Origin: Clusia tigrina
Taxonomy: Eukaryota > Arthropoda > Insecta > Diptera > Clusiidae
Assembly (NCBI GenBank): GCA_920105625.2
Contig: OV050030.1
Span: 112,574,814 to 112,638,813, forward strand
Length of the DNA stretch: 64,000 nucleotides
Direction: 5' to 3'
Below are positions 26,501 to 36,561 of the stretch, in pieces (the first letter of the stretch is position 1; every line of letters starts with the position of its first letter). The position numbers and the translations under genes were made by a program. Under the pieces are notes generated by a model. It did not search any database and was not told where the DNA came from. It saw only the letters and a list, made by a program, of their open reading frames with translations.

Positions 26501-28039
26501 GCTTTGGGACTCAAGGGTAGCATAGTTATGAGCGATAGCTTAAATTAATAAGAGGTACTAGTACTTTATTGTCACAAAATTTCAAGATTTTCTGACGCTC
26601 CAGTTAAAAGTTACAAGCATTTAAATGTTGCAAACTTTGATAGGTATATGACGCACCGTATATAAGTTAGGACGCACCGTATAGAAGTTAGGGCCATTTG
26701 AAGTTTTATCAGTGTTTGATTTGGTGCTCAAAGGTAGCAAAGCTATGAGCGATAGCTTAAATTGACAAGAGGTACGAGTACTTTAATGTTACAAAATTTC
26801 CAGATTTTATTACGCTCCAGTAAAAAGTTACAAGCACTTGAATGTTCCAAACTTTGTTAGGTATAGGACACACCGTATAGAAGTTAGGACCATTTGAAGT
26901 TTTATCAGTGTTTGATTTGGGACTCAAGGTAAGCATAGCTATGAGCGATAGATTAAATTGACAAGAGGCACGAGTACTTTATTGTCACAAAATTTCAAGG
27001 TTTTATTACGCTCCAGTAAAAAGTTCAAAGCATTTGATTGTTGCAAACTTTGATAGGCATAGGACGCACCGTATAGAAGTTAGGGCCATTTGGAATTTTA
27101 TCAGTGTTTGATTTGGGATTCAAGGGTAGCATAGGTATGAGCGATAGCTTAAATTGACAAGAGGCACGAGTACTTTATTGTCACAAAATTTCAAGATTTT
27201 ATTACGCTCCAGTAAAAAGTTACAAGCATTTAAATGTTGCAAACTTTGATAGGTGTATGACCGTATAGAAGTTAGGGCTATTTGAAATTTTATCAGTGTT
27301 TGATTTGGGGCTCAAGGGTAGCTTACCTATAAGCGATAGCTTAAATTGATAAGAGGCACGAGTACTTTCTTGTCACAAAATTTCAAGGTTTTAATACGCT
27401 CCAGTAAAAAGTTACAAGCATTTGATTGTTGCAAATTTTGATAGGTATAGGACGCAGTATATATATGTTAGGACGCACCGTATAGAAGTTAGGGCCATTT
27501 GAAGTTTTATAAGTGTTTTATATTGTAGTCAAGGGTAGCATAGCTATGAGCGATAGCTTAAACTGACAAGAGTCTCGAGTACTTTATTGTCACAAAATTT
27601 CAAGATTTTATTACGCTCCAGTAAAAATTTACAAGCATTTAAATGTTGCAAACTTTGATAGGTGTAGGACGCACCGTATAGAAGTTAGGGCCATGTGAAA
27701 TTTTATCAGTGTTTGATTTGGGACTCATGGGTAGCTTAGCTGTGAGCAATAGCTTAAATTAATAAGAGGTACGAGTACTTTATTGTCACAAAATTTCAAG
27801 GTTTTCTGACGCTCCAGTAAAAAGTTACAAGCATATGATTGTTGCAAAATTTGATAGATATAGGACGCACCGTATATAAGTTAGGACGCACCGTATAGAG
27901 GTTAGGGCCATTTGAAGTTTTATAAGTGTTTTATAATGGAGTCAAAGGTAGCATAGCTATGAGCGGTAGCTTAAGTTCACAAGAGGCTCGAGTACTTTAT
28001 TGTCACAAAATTTCAAGATTTTATTACGTTCCAGTAACA

Positions 28040-29697
28040 GCTTCAATTCCCCCGGACTGGATGGCATATATCCGATTGTGTTGAAGGAAGGCATTGAGTT
28101 AGTGATGGCAGCACTGAAGAAGATCTTCACTGCATGTCTCGCACAGGCCTATGTACCACGCTCTTGGAGGATGGTGAGGGTTGCTTTCATTCCTAAGGTT
28201 GGAAGAGACGACTACACCAATCCCAAGAGCTTCAGACCTATTAGTATGACCTCGTTCATGCTAAAAAGTTTAGAACGGCTGGTGGAGTTTCGCATGCGTA
28301 GGGAGTCTCTGAAGACGCATCCACTCTCTCCATTTCAGCATGCCTATCAAAGCGGAAAATCCTGCGAGACGGCTCTGCAAAACCTTGTTGGTTGGATAGA
28401 GCGAGCCATCGACAGGAAAGAATACGCAATAGGCATATTTGTGGACATAGAGAGTGCGTTTGACAATGCTACTTTCGACAGTATGTGCGGCTCTGCTAGG
28501 CGACATGGCGTAGACCGGGTCCTAGTAAACTGGATACGTTCAATGCTGGCCCAGAGAATCATAACGGTGCGGGCGGAGGAAGATTTGCTGGTGTCGTCTG
28601 GGGTTAATAGAGGCTGTCCCCAATGTGGTGTACTGTCTCCATTGCTCTGGTGCATGGTAATCGATCCCCTGCTTAACGCCATTAATGACTCGGGGGTATA
28701 CGCTCAGGCATATGCGGATGATGTTGGCTGTCTTGTGACAGGTCCATCCTTTATGATTGTCTGCAGAAGGGTGCAGAGAACTCTGGATATGATTGACACT
28801 TGGTGCCGTGCGAATGGGCTATCGGCTAATCCTGTCAAGACTGGTATTGCCCTCTTTACCAGAAGGAGAAAGCTTGATGGACTTATTCTGCCTACACTAA
28901 AAGGAGTTACTATCCAGCTATCTAAGGAAATCAAATATCTTGGAGTCATCCTTGATAACAAACTTCTTTGGAAAACACATGTCGAACTGAAGACATCCAA
29001 AGCACTGTCAGTTTTCTGGCAGTGTAAGGGTGTTTTTGGTAAGACATGGGGTCTTTCCCCTAGTAAGTTCCTATGGATCTATACAGCTATGGTAAGACCT
29101 ATTATCACCTATGCATCGATCATGGCCTTGGATAGTCCGACCACCACTTCCACGATAGTCAGGTCCTGCAAATCCAGGCTAAATTGTGTTGGAAAACATA
29201 ATAGTCTGACGTTGACTTGGGTCCCGGGACACGCTGGCATTGCGGGTAACGAGATCTCTGACTCCTTGGCCAGGATGGGCTCCGAGGCTGTTTTTATTGG
29301 CCCTGAGCCTGTTCTGCCACTCCCTTCCGCTGCCATCAAAGCCACTGCAAACAAGTGGGTTGTTTCGACCCACAAGCGAGCATGGCGGGCTGAGAGAGGC
29401 TGCGGATGGACGAAAATTATGCTACCTGCTATCTCTGACCGATGGTCACGTTTCCTTCTATCTTTAGGTAGGAGGGACTGCAGGCTGTTGGTTGGCGTGA
29501 TGACAGGGCACTTTCTATGGGCTAGGCACATGGAAAGGATTGGCATATCAGACAGTGCGCTGTGCCCAGCCTGTGCAGAAGAAGACGAGACGGCGGACCA
29601 TTTTCTTTGCGTCTGCCCTGCCTTTGCTCGAATCAGGTTCGGGATTTTTGGTACTGATGTGCTGAGGAGTAACCAACTTGGCTCCTTGGCACCATAG
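28040..29697 (+). pseudogene. Non-LTR ORF2 fragment: RT plus partial RNase H, internally deleted
   Basis: This is the reverse transcriptase part of a non-LTR ORF2, which would copy the element RNA at the nicked target. The frame is open from a TTG at 28000 inside the satellite to the stop at 29697 (565 codons); only about the last 552 codons belong to the element. Counting from 28000, the RT palm motif VDIESAFDN starts at residue 148 and the catalytic YADD is at 238-241. After YASI (residue 374, base 29121) the protein jumps straight to the second half of RNase H (TWVPGHAG at 406-413). The RT thumb and the first RNase H catalytic residues are therefore missing, yet the frame is kept. A CPAC..H..C finger starts at residue 522. 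The core RT residues look intact, but without an endonuclease and with the deletion it cannot act alone. No ATG start fits. Confidence 0.85.
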
Positions 29698-29698
29698 G

Positions 29699-29731
29699 AT
29701 CTACTTCTACTTCTTTGGAAGTCGGGTAGAT
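29699..29731 (+). other. Stem-loop in the non-LTR 3' UTR
   Basis: Just after the ORF2 stop, ATCTAC pairs with GTAGAT and CTTC pairs with GAAG around a TTTG loop, with short internal bulges. Non-LTR elements often carry a 3' hairpin recognised by their own RT; that role is inferred here. The remaining 3' UTR runs to the poly(A) tail at 29817. Confidence 0.5.
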
Positions 29732-29837
29732 TTAAAACAGAGTAAAAGGGAACCTTAAGTGCAGTACAATGGATATATACTATGTCTGAGTGCTGCGCTT
29801 ACTAGATTGTTCCGACAAAAAAAAAAAAAAAAAAAAA

Positions 29838-30969
29838 GGAAATTCCAGGAGTCGTTGTATACCAAGATGACATAACTGTTACTGGTAAGGATCTAAATGA
29901 TCATATCAAGAACTTGAAGATGGTTCTAAACAAATTACAGTCTGCTGGGCTTAAGCTAAATGTACATAAGTGCAAATTTTTTCAACAGCAAATTTCCTAT
30001 TTAGGATTTACCATTGATGCGAATGGCCTAGTTAAAAATGAAGAGCGAACGTCTGCAATAAGTAATGCACCCACTCCTAAAAATATTCCGGAGCTAAGAG
30101 CTCTAATTGGAATGTTAAATTACTACTCAAAATTTATCGAGAATTTTGCTAAAAAGATGGTTCCACTTTACAATTTATTAAAAAATGGTGTGAAATTTCA
30201 GTGGTCGAGGTCGTGTCAAGAGGCATATGAAACATTAAAGAAAGACGTAACATCTGAACAAATTTTAGTTCATTTCAATCCCAATTTACAAATTGTGTTA
30301 ACAACTGATGCAAGTCACACTGCTGTGGCTGGTGTTTTATCCCACATTTGTCCAAGTAATACAGTCAAACCCATCGCTTTTGTTTCAAGAGCACTATCAA
30401 AAACTGAAATGAATTACAGTACATTAGAAAAGGAAGCGTTGGCAATAATTTTCTGTGTCATTAAATTAAAACAACATTTATTAGGACATCGATTCGTTTT
30501 GCGAACCGATCACAAACCACTTCTCACTATTTTTGGGGAGCACAAAGGCTTACCTATGATGGCTTCTGCGCGTATGCAGCGCTGGGCATTAATTTTATCT
30601 GGCTTTAATTATAGTGTCGAACATGTTAAAGGCTCAATAAATGACGCTGACAGTTTGTCAAGAATGCTACAACATAAATCTTCAGAAGATTGTACTGAAA
30701 TTAATTATATAAACTTTGTTGAAAAAGAAAATTATTTGAATTTAGATTTCAGAGATATTGCTAAAGAGACACGTCGTGATCCAATCTTGTCTAAAGTAGT
30801 TATTGCTATTGATAGAAGTCAATTGAACAGTTTAAAAGGTGATGAGTATGCAGCGTTTCGTGAGAAGTCAACTGAACTTTCGGTTGAATATGGATGTATC
30901 TTGTGGTGCTATCGTACAGTAGTTCCTACGAAATTGCGTGAGCCCATCATCCAAAATTTACACTCATAA
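29838..30969 (+). pseudogene. Mag-like pol: RT end, RNase H and start of integrase
   Basis: The frame is open from the junction, although the first ATG is only at 29914. It starts at the RT active site (VVVYQDD), followed by the RT thumb (LKLNVHKCKFF, YLGFTIDANG) and an RNase H domain with TTDASHTAVAGVL, FVSRALSKTEMNYSTLEKEALA and RTDHKPL. The first and second acidic residues and the RTDH motif are visible. The frame then enters the integrase zinc-finger region and is cut by a TAA at 30967-30969 between its two histidines. The product would have been a polyprotein segment acting in cytoplasmic particles. The missing fingers and palm N-terminus make it non-functional. Confidence 0.85.
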
Positions 30970-32065
30970 CACTTTAGGATAGTAAAAACAAAGGCATTGG
31001 CAAGAAGTTATGTTTGGTGGCCTGGAATAAATACACGCGTTGAAGATTTAGTAAGAAGCTGTAAATCTTGTCAGGAACTGCAAGCAAGAAAAGAGCATTT
31101 TAGTTCCATGGGCACCAACTTACTCAGTTTGGAGCCGCATTCATATTGACTTTGCCAGACCAATTAAGGGTCAATATCTTTTTGTTATAATAGATTCATT
31201 AAGCAAATGGATTGAAGTATTGCTGACTAAGAAAATTACTTCATTTGTAATTAAAGCTATGAGAACACTTTTCGGTAGATATGGTTTAGTGGATGTTGTC
31301 GTAAGTGACAACGGGCGTCAGTTCACATCCGGTGAGTTTAAAAATTTTTTGTCTAAAAATAAGGTAAGGCACGTCCTTACTGCTCCTGGGCATCCATCGA
31401 CAAATGGACAAGCCGAAAATTTGGTCAAAACAGTAAAGAAATCTATTTTGGCAAATTTGAAACATCAAAGAGAAACGGATTTGGACACAATTGTAAATCG
31501 ATTTTTGATAGACTATCGTAACACTGAGCATTGTAGCACAAATGAGTCACATGCAAAGTTATTTTTTGGCAGAACTTTAAAAACTGGCTTTAGCAGCCTA
31601 AAACCACCACTAGTAAGAGAATATATTTTAGCTAATCAAGACAAGAGTATCAAAAATCATAGAGGTAGGCGCAATATACAGCTTGAAGATGGTCAAAATA
31701 TCATTATACGTGACTATAGAGATCGCAATAAACCCAGCTGGTCTCCAGCCAGTGTCAAAGGACAAATTGGTACGCAATCTCATTTATGTACACTCACGGA
31801 TAATAATAGAGAAATTAAGAGGCACTTAGATCAAATACGTGGTGTAGGTAAAAGTAACAGTAACAACAACAATGATAATGACGTCCAAGAGTTAATTGAC
31901 ACTAACGATGAAATGAAGGCAGAAGATGACTTTGGTAGCGATGAGCAGGGTTCTACAGGTCAAGTCTGCAACAATGAATCTTTGGTAGTGGATGAAGAGC
32001 CACGAACAAGACAATTAAGGCCTAGAATCGAGGGCAAAGTAATCAAAAGTAACAGCAAATTATGA
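30970..32065 (+). pseudogene. Mag-like pol: integrase
   Basis: This continues the pol frame after the stop at 30967. Near 31015 the finger half YVWWPGINTRVEDL..CKSC is readable; a frame shift near 31100 follows. The catalytic core is then open to 32065: IHIDFA supplies the first Asp (about 31136-31153), SDNGRQFTS the second (about 31306), and NGQAE the Glu (about 31405). The spacing is that of a DDE integrase. The C-terminal part has a GPY/F-like stretch, the RHLDQIR motif and an acidic, Asn-rich tail. With one stop and one frameshift in the finger region this copy is dead, but the core is well preserved. Confidence 0.85.
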
Positions 32066-32235
32066 TTTTGGAAATCGTATCTATGTTCTATGATACTGAA
32101 TTACATAAATTGAACTAAATCCTTGTAAATATTGTAATATTAAAATATATCATATTAAATAAATTGAAATTAAATTGAATTGTACTAAATCTGTGTAAGC
32201 ATTCTAACATTAAAAATGTTCATATTTCAACAGCT

Positions 32236-32247
32236 CAAGGAGGAGCG
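32236..32247 (+). other. Polypurine tract of the Mag-like element
   Basis: The purine-rich AAGGAGGAGCG lies directly before the TGT of the putative 3' LTR. This is the expected site for plus-strand priming. The preceding 170 bp (32066-32235) is AT-rich and noncoding. Confidence 0.6.
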
Positions 32248-32425
32248 TGTTAGGTATTTAGCCAATATGGCATGTCTACTTAAACCATTAACATGGTAAC
32301 CCTATACTAGTATTAAGAAATGTAAGAGAATAGCCAAAAGCAATGGTAGATATTAAAGCAGTCATAAAATGAACTCAATCTTAGCAAAGAACGCGTTTCA
32401 TTAATCTCCGGTGTAATACACTACA
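32248..32425 (+). repeat. 3' LTR of the Mag-like element
   Basis: The LTR starts TGTTAGGTATTTAGCC right after the polypurine tract and ends near CACTACA, about 178 bp, which is short as in the Mag lineage. The right end could be 32420 or 32425. No second LTR copy is present in the window to fix the borders. Confidence 0.55.
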
Positions 32426-32431
32426 AAAATT

Positions 32432-32727
32432 ATTAAAAATTATTAACTATGAATTTATTTTTCCATTACAACAGCTCGCGAAACGAGGATAATCAAGGAA
32501 AACTTAGGAAAAATAATGTGCTTAATAAATATAATTAATTTGTAAGTACGGCATATTTATTTAACTTATAACCTTGTACGGCTAGAATTTAAATATTTAA
32601 CTGATTAAATTGTCAACTAAATATTATACATTTTTCATATCTTATAATACCTTAAGTTATTGTCATTTATAAACTCAATTCACGTAAGTTGCAGCAGAAG
32701 CAATTTGTCTTAAAGATACTGATTATA
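32432..32727 (+). other. Residual 5' leader of errantivirus copy 1
   Basis: This is AT-rich noncoding sequence matching the last part of the copy 2 leader (45584-45885). Homology begins at ATTAAAAATTATTAACTATG. No promoter or primer site remains. Confidence 0.7.
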
Positions 32728-33838
32728 ATGGAAAGTATCGCGGCTAGCATTACTCGCCTTGAAGGTGCTCTGAACGTTGTGTTGGAGCAACTGAAGAAAG
32801 CTGTGAGGGGTGTTTAGATACGATTGAAGACGGGCGAACTGCACCTAATGAGCATTCCGTGTTCCGGGAACGGAAATAGACTTTAAAGATATAGGCAAGC
32901 TTCCCGATAGCGTTAAAGACTTGCAGGTTTTTGACGGAAATCCTGTTCACTCAGTTGAAAATATTTTGAAGGACTGAGGAATGAGGAATAAACCGATCGA
33001 CGTATCCTTCAAACTATAAGGCAAAAGATTCGTGTAGGTGCTGATGCAGCCCTTATTTCGTATAATATATTTGACCAGGAGTGGTCTATTATAAAAAAAA
33101 GTCTCTTTATGCATTACGCTGATAAAAGAGATATTGGAACTCTAGAATACCAGCTGAACCCGTTGTGTCAAAAAGGGTCGAGGGTTGATGAATTCTACGC
33201 ATCCGTGAATCATCAATTCTCTTTAATAGTCAATAAACTAAAAACTGAAACATATTCCCAAGAGACTATGAAGGCTCTTGCGGAGTATAGGAATCGATCT
33301 CTTGATGTTTTTATCAGCGGCTTGGATGGGGATCTTTCTAGAATACTGATTGTACAGAAGCCAAAAACGTTGCCAAAAGCCTATATGGCTTGTCTCGAAC
33401 TCCAACACTTATCTTTCCGCAGCAATGCAATTCACACTACAACCTTCCCAAATAAAATAGCGGTCCCTCAAAATTCCTTACATACGAACAAGAACAGGCC
33501 AACATTTCCCCCAAAGGCAATTCATCCCGCACTCTGAGAGAATCAACCAATACAGGAACACTAACTTCGATAGGACACCACCAAAGCCAAGTACTCCGAA
33601 ACCAGCTGAGCGGATGGAAGTTGGCCGCTCTATTCAGTCAAATAATGTAAACTACATTAATAGGCAACATGGAAACAGCCCCTTGAAACGAAGAGCTGCC
33701 TCAGAAAATCTTCCTCAGAAGCAACAGAGACTATTCAATATTGAAACAGAACCTGAAGTTTATGAGGACCAAAGTGAAGAAATTATTGAGAACCAGGTAA
33801 ATTTTATGAAGGGTGGAAGTCCAACATTCCTTATGTAG
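32728..33838 (+). pseudogene. gag: gag, errantivirus copy 1
   Basis: Gag would form the particle core. The ATG at 32728 opens a frame starting MESIAASITRLEGALNVV that stops after about 30 codons. Frameshifts follow, including two small deletions near 32948 and 32975 relative to copy 2. The central part reads 33061-33537 (YADKRDIGTLEYQL, DEFYASVNHQFSLI, FISGLDGDLSRIL), typical of errantivirus Gag, and is ended by a TGA at 33535 that copy 2 lacks. A basic, Gln-rich C-terminus is open at 33614-33838. I see no CCHC zinc knuckle, which is usual for errantiviruses. Non-functional. Confidence 0.8.
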
Positions 33839-34044
33839 AATATGTGAAACAGGATGGTTCAGTTCTGTCATTCCTCATTGGTACAGGAGCGAACCAAAAC
33901 TTTATGAGTTCGTCCGTTTTAGAAAAACCTATTCCCCTTCCGAAACCTTTCACAGCGCAATCAGCAGGTGGCAACATTATAATTATTGATCATATTTGTG
34001 TAAATTCTTTGAGAAACTTTTGTGTTTTACCGGAACTCCAATAA
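33800..34044 (+). pseudogene. Aspartic protease, errantivirus copy 1, active site lost
   Basis: The retroviral-type protease lies between gag and RT. In the frame read from GTG at 33844 the core reads SFLIGTGANQNF, where the family has a D-T/S-G triad; the Asp codon is GGT (Gly) at 33880-33882. A stop just before this frame separates it from gag. The same substitution occurs in copy 2 (47061-47063), so it predates the duplication. The protein cannot be an active aspartic protease. Confidence 0.8.
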
Positions 34045-34552
34045 TATCATGGGGGATGATACGCTAAAAATGCTTGTTGCATTCAAGGGCCGAAAAGAAA
34101 ATTATTTAATACTAAATTCCCCATTTATACTAAGAGTTACCCATATCTTGCATGCATGAGGGAGGGAGTGGACAAACAAATAAAGGAGTTGCTGAGTGAA
34201 CACATAATCAAGTCATCAAAAAGTCCTTACAACTCACCCATCTGGATCGCTCCAAAGAAGCCGAAACCATCAGGTGCGAAGCAGTACAGGATGGTAATTG
34301 ATTTCAAGCATCTGAATATTGTTACCATCGCCGATACCTATCCAATACCAGCTATAAATTCAATATTGACAAATCTGGGCAAAGCAAAGTACTTTCAAAT
34401 CAAATACTAATGAAGGACTCCGATATTCCAAAGACATATTCTCAACAATGAATAGGAAGTTTGAATTTTTGAGACTTCCCTTCGGATTAAAGAATGCACG
34501 AGCTATTTTTCAACGGATGATTGATGATGTCTTAAAGGCATACATCGATGGC
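34045..34552 (+). pseudogene. pol: Reverse transcriptase N-terminal fragment, errantivirus copy 1
   Basis: RT fingers are readable at 34156-34410 (IIKSSKSPYNSPIWI, YRMVIDFKHLN, TYPIPAINSILTNLG). The frame then breaks where the palm motif A block (the LD..SGFHQI region) should be, with a short deletion next to AAATCAAATACTAATG. It resumes in another frame through FEFLRLPFGLKNA and FQRMIDDVLKA and ends at the TTAA transposon. The YxDD active site, thumb and RNase H are gone in this copy. The missing motif A block is shared by every RT copy in the window. Confidence 0.8.
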
Positions 34553-34556
34553 TTAA
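34553..34556 (+). other. TTAA target-site duplication, left
   Basis: TTAA directly precedes the left inverted repeat and is matched by TTAA at 36694-36697. The flanks GGC and GCC make the restored target a palindrome, GGCTTAAGCC. Confidence 0.85.
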
Positions 34557-34732
34557 TGTAGAAAGGGCGTAACTCGATTTTTCGTAATTTTACAGGAGAA
34601 GAAAAAAACTTAATAAAATCTTGAAAAATTTAATATAAAAAATTGGTTAATGTCATTTTTAATAAAAACGACCCACAAATTCAGTTCTAAAAAGGATTTT
34701 TTTTTTTTACTTTTAATGCAGTTATCTATATA

Positions 34733-34782
34733 GGCCCTTTTGTATGTGATATTTTTGAAAAAAAAAAGACTTAGGGCTTTTT
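34733..34782. repeat. Left subterminal repeats of the TTAA transposon
   Basis: GGCCCTTTTG (34733) and AGGGCTTTTT (34773) lie inside the left end. The same two words occur in reverse order at the right end (36515 and 36552), and the inverted repeat itself contains AAAGGGCG. Such repeated words often mark transposase binding sites; that role is inferred. Confidence 0.55.
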
Positions 34783-34880
34783 AAAACTAATTTGAAAATA
34801 GGATAAAGTAATATAATAATTCATGTTTTAAGTAATAAAAAGATCATTTCAAACAAAAATAGAGAGTTTAGATATGAAGT

Positions 34881-36308
34881 TTAGATTTTATAAGGTAAGC
34901 TGTCATAAAAATGATGACAATCGGCGGGCAGGAACTTTTTTAAGTCCTGTAAGTGATCCCATTTCTTTTTCGAGAGTGGTATTTTCTCTTTATAAAGAGA
35001 ATCAGGGTGAATGTTTTGAATAGAAGAGTTCAATCTCTGTGGGAGTAACTGATATTCGTCCATTATATCTGTTTTGAAATAAATTACTCCTGACGAATCA
35101 TATGACAAGGCTCGTAGCAAATTTACTGTGGGGTCACCAATTCTTCTACCTTAAATTTGAGATAAAGGTTTGGATATATAAATAAATATATAGAATATCT
35201 TTAGTAGGCAATATTTTTACCTGGACGAATCGAAGAGTATTGCTTAGTAATATTTTCGAAATTTAAAAAAATAGTCATATTGCAAATGATGAGCTGTTAG
35301 GGGTACTGGAACTTTTCGAGCCTCCCTTATGAGTTGCACAAATTGAGACGGCAAGTTTATTGTCCGGATTCAGCATGTATGATGTCGTTCTGTTTTTCTT
35401 CCCTCATTTTCTTGATTTCTTCTCTATGTTTTTCATAATCTTCATTTGGAAAATTATTAGCTTTATGTGATACACACAAATCGCATTGATCTTTTTTAGG
35501 CTTAAAAATAGAATAGTTCGACTCCTTTAATATTTGGGCAAAAATTGGATATGACATTTTCATGCTTTCATTTTCTTTTCCTGATCCACATTCGTCAACA
35601 TAAAGCTTGTAAATTTGCTGATATGAGGAAAAATTCGATTCAAAGTATAATTTTTTTTTTCTTTTCGGCAATAATGGGACTCCATTTTTGGCAACTCCGC
35701 TAGGAAATTTTTTAGAAATTTACGTCTTTGTTCATTGCGCTTTCCTATGGCAGACGATCGTTTAGCAGACTTGCGCAGATTTGAAGAGTTATCGGGACTG
35801 TCTTGCGTACCATGTTTACCACCACCGGTAATCCAATATCGAACCATCTTTTCCTTTATTCCTAGTGTTGAATAAAACATTTGACGGCACACTTGTAATG
35901 TGCTAGAATTATGCCTCAAAAAATATTTTATTGTTTGACTCCGTCTCGAGTTCTCAGTGCAATTAAGTTTTTTCCAGAAATGTTTGTAAGACCTGTGACA
36001 TACATCCATTTTTGCTCCCAAGACATCTTCCAAAACAAATAAAAGATTTCGTTTCGGGTCTGCTCTGTAAACGATGAACAATTTCTAAGCGCACTTGTTT
36101 TACAAAATTCAGATGTACATGACTCTCGTAGTTCCCTAGACGGCTTTTGACAAATTTTGTTTTTCGATATTCCCAAATATTCTCCTCCTTCCATTTTTTT
36201 TTTCTTATTAGCGTTTCTTTTCCATTCGGATTTGTTTGCAATATTACTCCTCTTACGAATATCGTCAATCCCTGCACCAGAGTCAGAAGTTTCGCTTTCA
36301 CAATTCAT
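34881..36308 (-). pseudogene. Transposase-like protein of the TTAA transposon, copy 1
   Basis: The ATG at 36308 starts MNCESETSDSGAG followed by a basic stretch (KSEWKRNANKKKK). After at least one frameshift near 35990-36010 the reading continues through a Cys/His-rich middle (HNSSTLQVCRQMF, GGGKHGTQDS, KMESHYCRK) and a CxxC-containing block (KPKKDQCDLC) to a stop at 35357. A separate downstream frame (35120-34881; IPLSKKKWDHLQDLKKFLP, HHFYDSLPYKI) looks like the C-terminus of the same protein. The segment that should hold the catalytic DDE core between them appears deleted. Similar uncharacterised proteins are common in arthropod genomes, but I cannot name the family with certainty. Non-autonomous. 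Confidence 0.55.
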
Positions 36309-36514
36309 ATTATTTAAACTTTTAATATAAAAACTTTTCACAGTTCAATAATATTTTTACACAAAAACAGACGTACTTGGTGCCAGTAACAGAAAATGTA
36401 TTTATTCGGGAAGTACCGTTAATCATGACAGTGTTGTCAATACCAAAAAAATTACACGTTTTTAAACACAAATGCTAACATAGACCAAAATATAAATTCA
36501 AGTACAAACGAGTT

Positions 36515-36561
36515 AGGGCTTTTTCTTTCATACATTTTTTGATTTGACTTAGGCCCTTTTG
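36515..36561. repeat. Right subterminal repeats of the TTAA transposon
   Basis: AGGGCTTTTT (36515) and GGCCCTTTTG (36552) mirror the order at the left end, so the element is roughly symmetric beyond its inverted repeats. Confidence 0.55.

Larger units (their letters stand above)
1..28037. repeat. Satellite DNA array, ~195-217 bp monomers
   Basis: About 140 head-to-tail copies of one AT-rich unit fill this stretch and continue past the left edge. Landmarks recur in the same order in every copy: GGGCCATTTGAA, GAGCGATAGCTTAAATT, CGAGTACTTTATTGTCAC, ACGCTCCAGTAAAAAGTTAC and GATAGGTATAGGACGCACCG. The spacing is about 196 bp when the 21-bp GACGCACCGTAT..AAGTTAG module is single, and about 215-217 bp when it is doubled. 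Two head variants exist: ATCAGTGTTTGATTTGGGACTC and ATAAGTGTTTTATATTGGAGTC. The second usually follows the doubled module, so the variants are linked. Scattered open frames of 61-62 codons are the same monomer read where the usual TGA or TAA is TGG, and I do not regard them as genes. I see no other feature inside the array. The last monomer is cut off where a non-LTR element begins. Confidence 0.97.
28038..29837 (+). mobile_element. 5'-truncated non-LTR retrotransposon (LOA/R1-like group)
   Basis: The left end cuts a satellite monomer after TTACGTTCCAGTAAC. The right end is a run of 21 A at 29817-29837. In between lie the RT and C-terminal part of an ORF2 and a short 3' UTR. The endonuclease and ORF1 are absent, as expected from incomplete reverse transcription. 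Motif style (GLDG, VDIESAFDN, YADD, a C-terminal RNase H fragment, then a CCHC-like finger) fits the LOA/R1 part of the tree. The exact clade is inferred. Satellite does not resume on the right; the next base belongs to a Mag-like element, so no target-site duplication can be shown. Confidence 0.85.
29838..32425 (+). mobile_element. Mag-like Ty3/gypsy retrotransposon, 3' part
   Basis: The element begins abruptly inside the RT (YQDD active site at its very start), right after the poly(A) of the non-LTR element, and runs through RNase H, integrase and a polypurine tract to a short 3' LTR. The 5' LTR, gag, protease and most of RT are absent. There is no env, and integrase ends in a GKVIKSNSKL tail. 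The integrase wording (SDNGRQFTS, TAPGHPSTNGQAE, RHLDQIR) and the very short TGT..ACA LTR fit the Mag lineage found in insects. The right neighbour is the truncated leader of errantivirus copy 1. Confidence 0.8.

Noticed and set aside
1..28037. CRISPR-like regular repeats
   Set aside because: Units are about 200 bp, contiguous and all similar, with no short repeat plus unique spacer pattern. This is eukaryotic satellite.
28270..29546. Minus-strand frames opposite the non-LTR ORF (28270-28506, 28347-28682, 28704-29000, 29109-29546)
   Set aside because: They are antisense shadows of a clear RT/RNase H frame and have no recognisable motifs.
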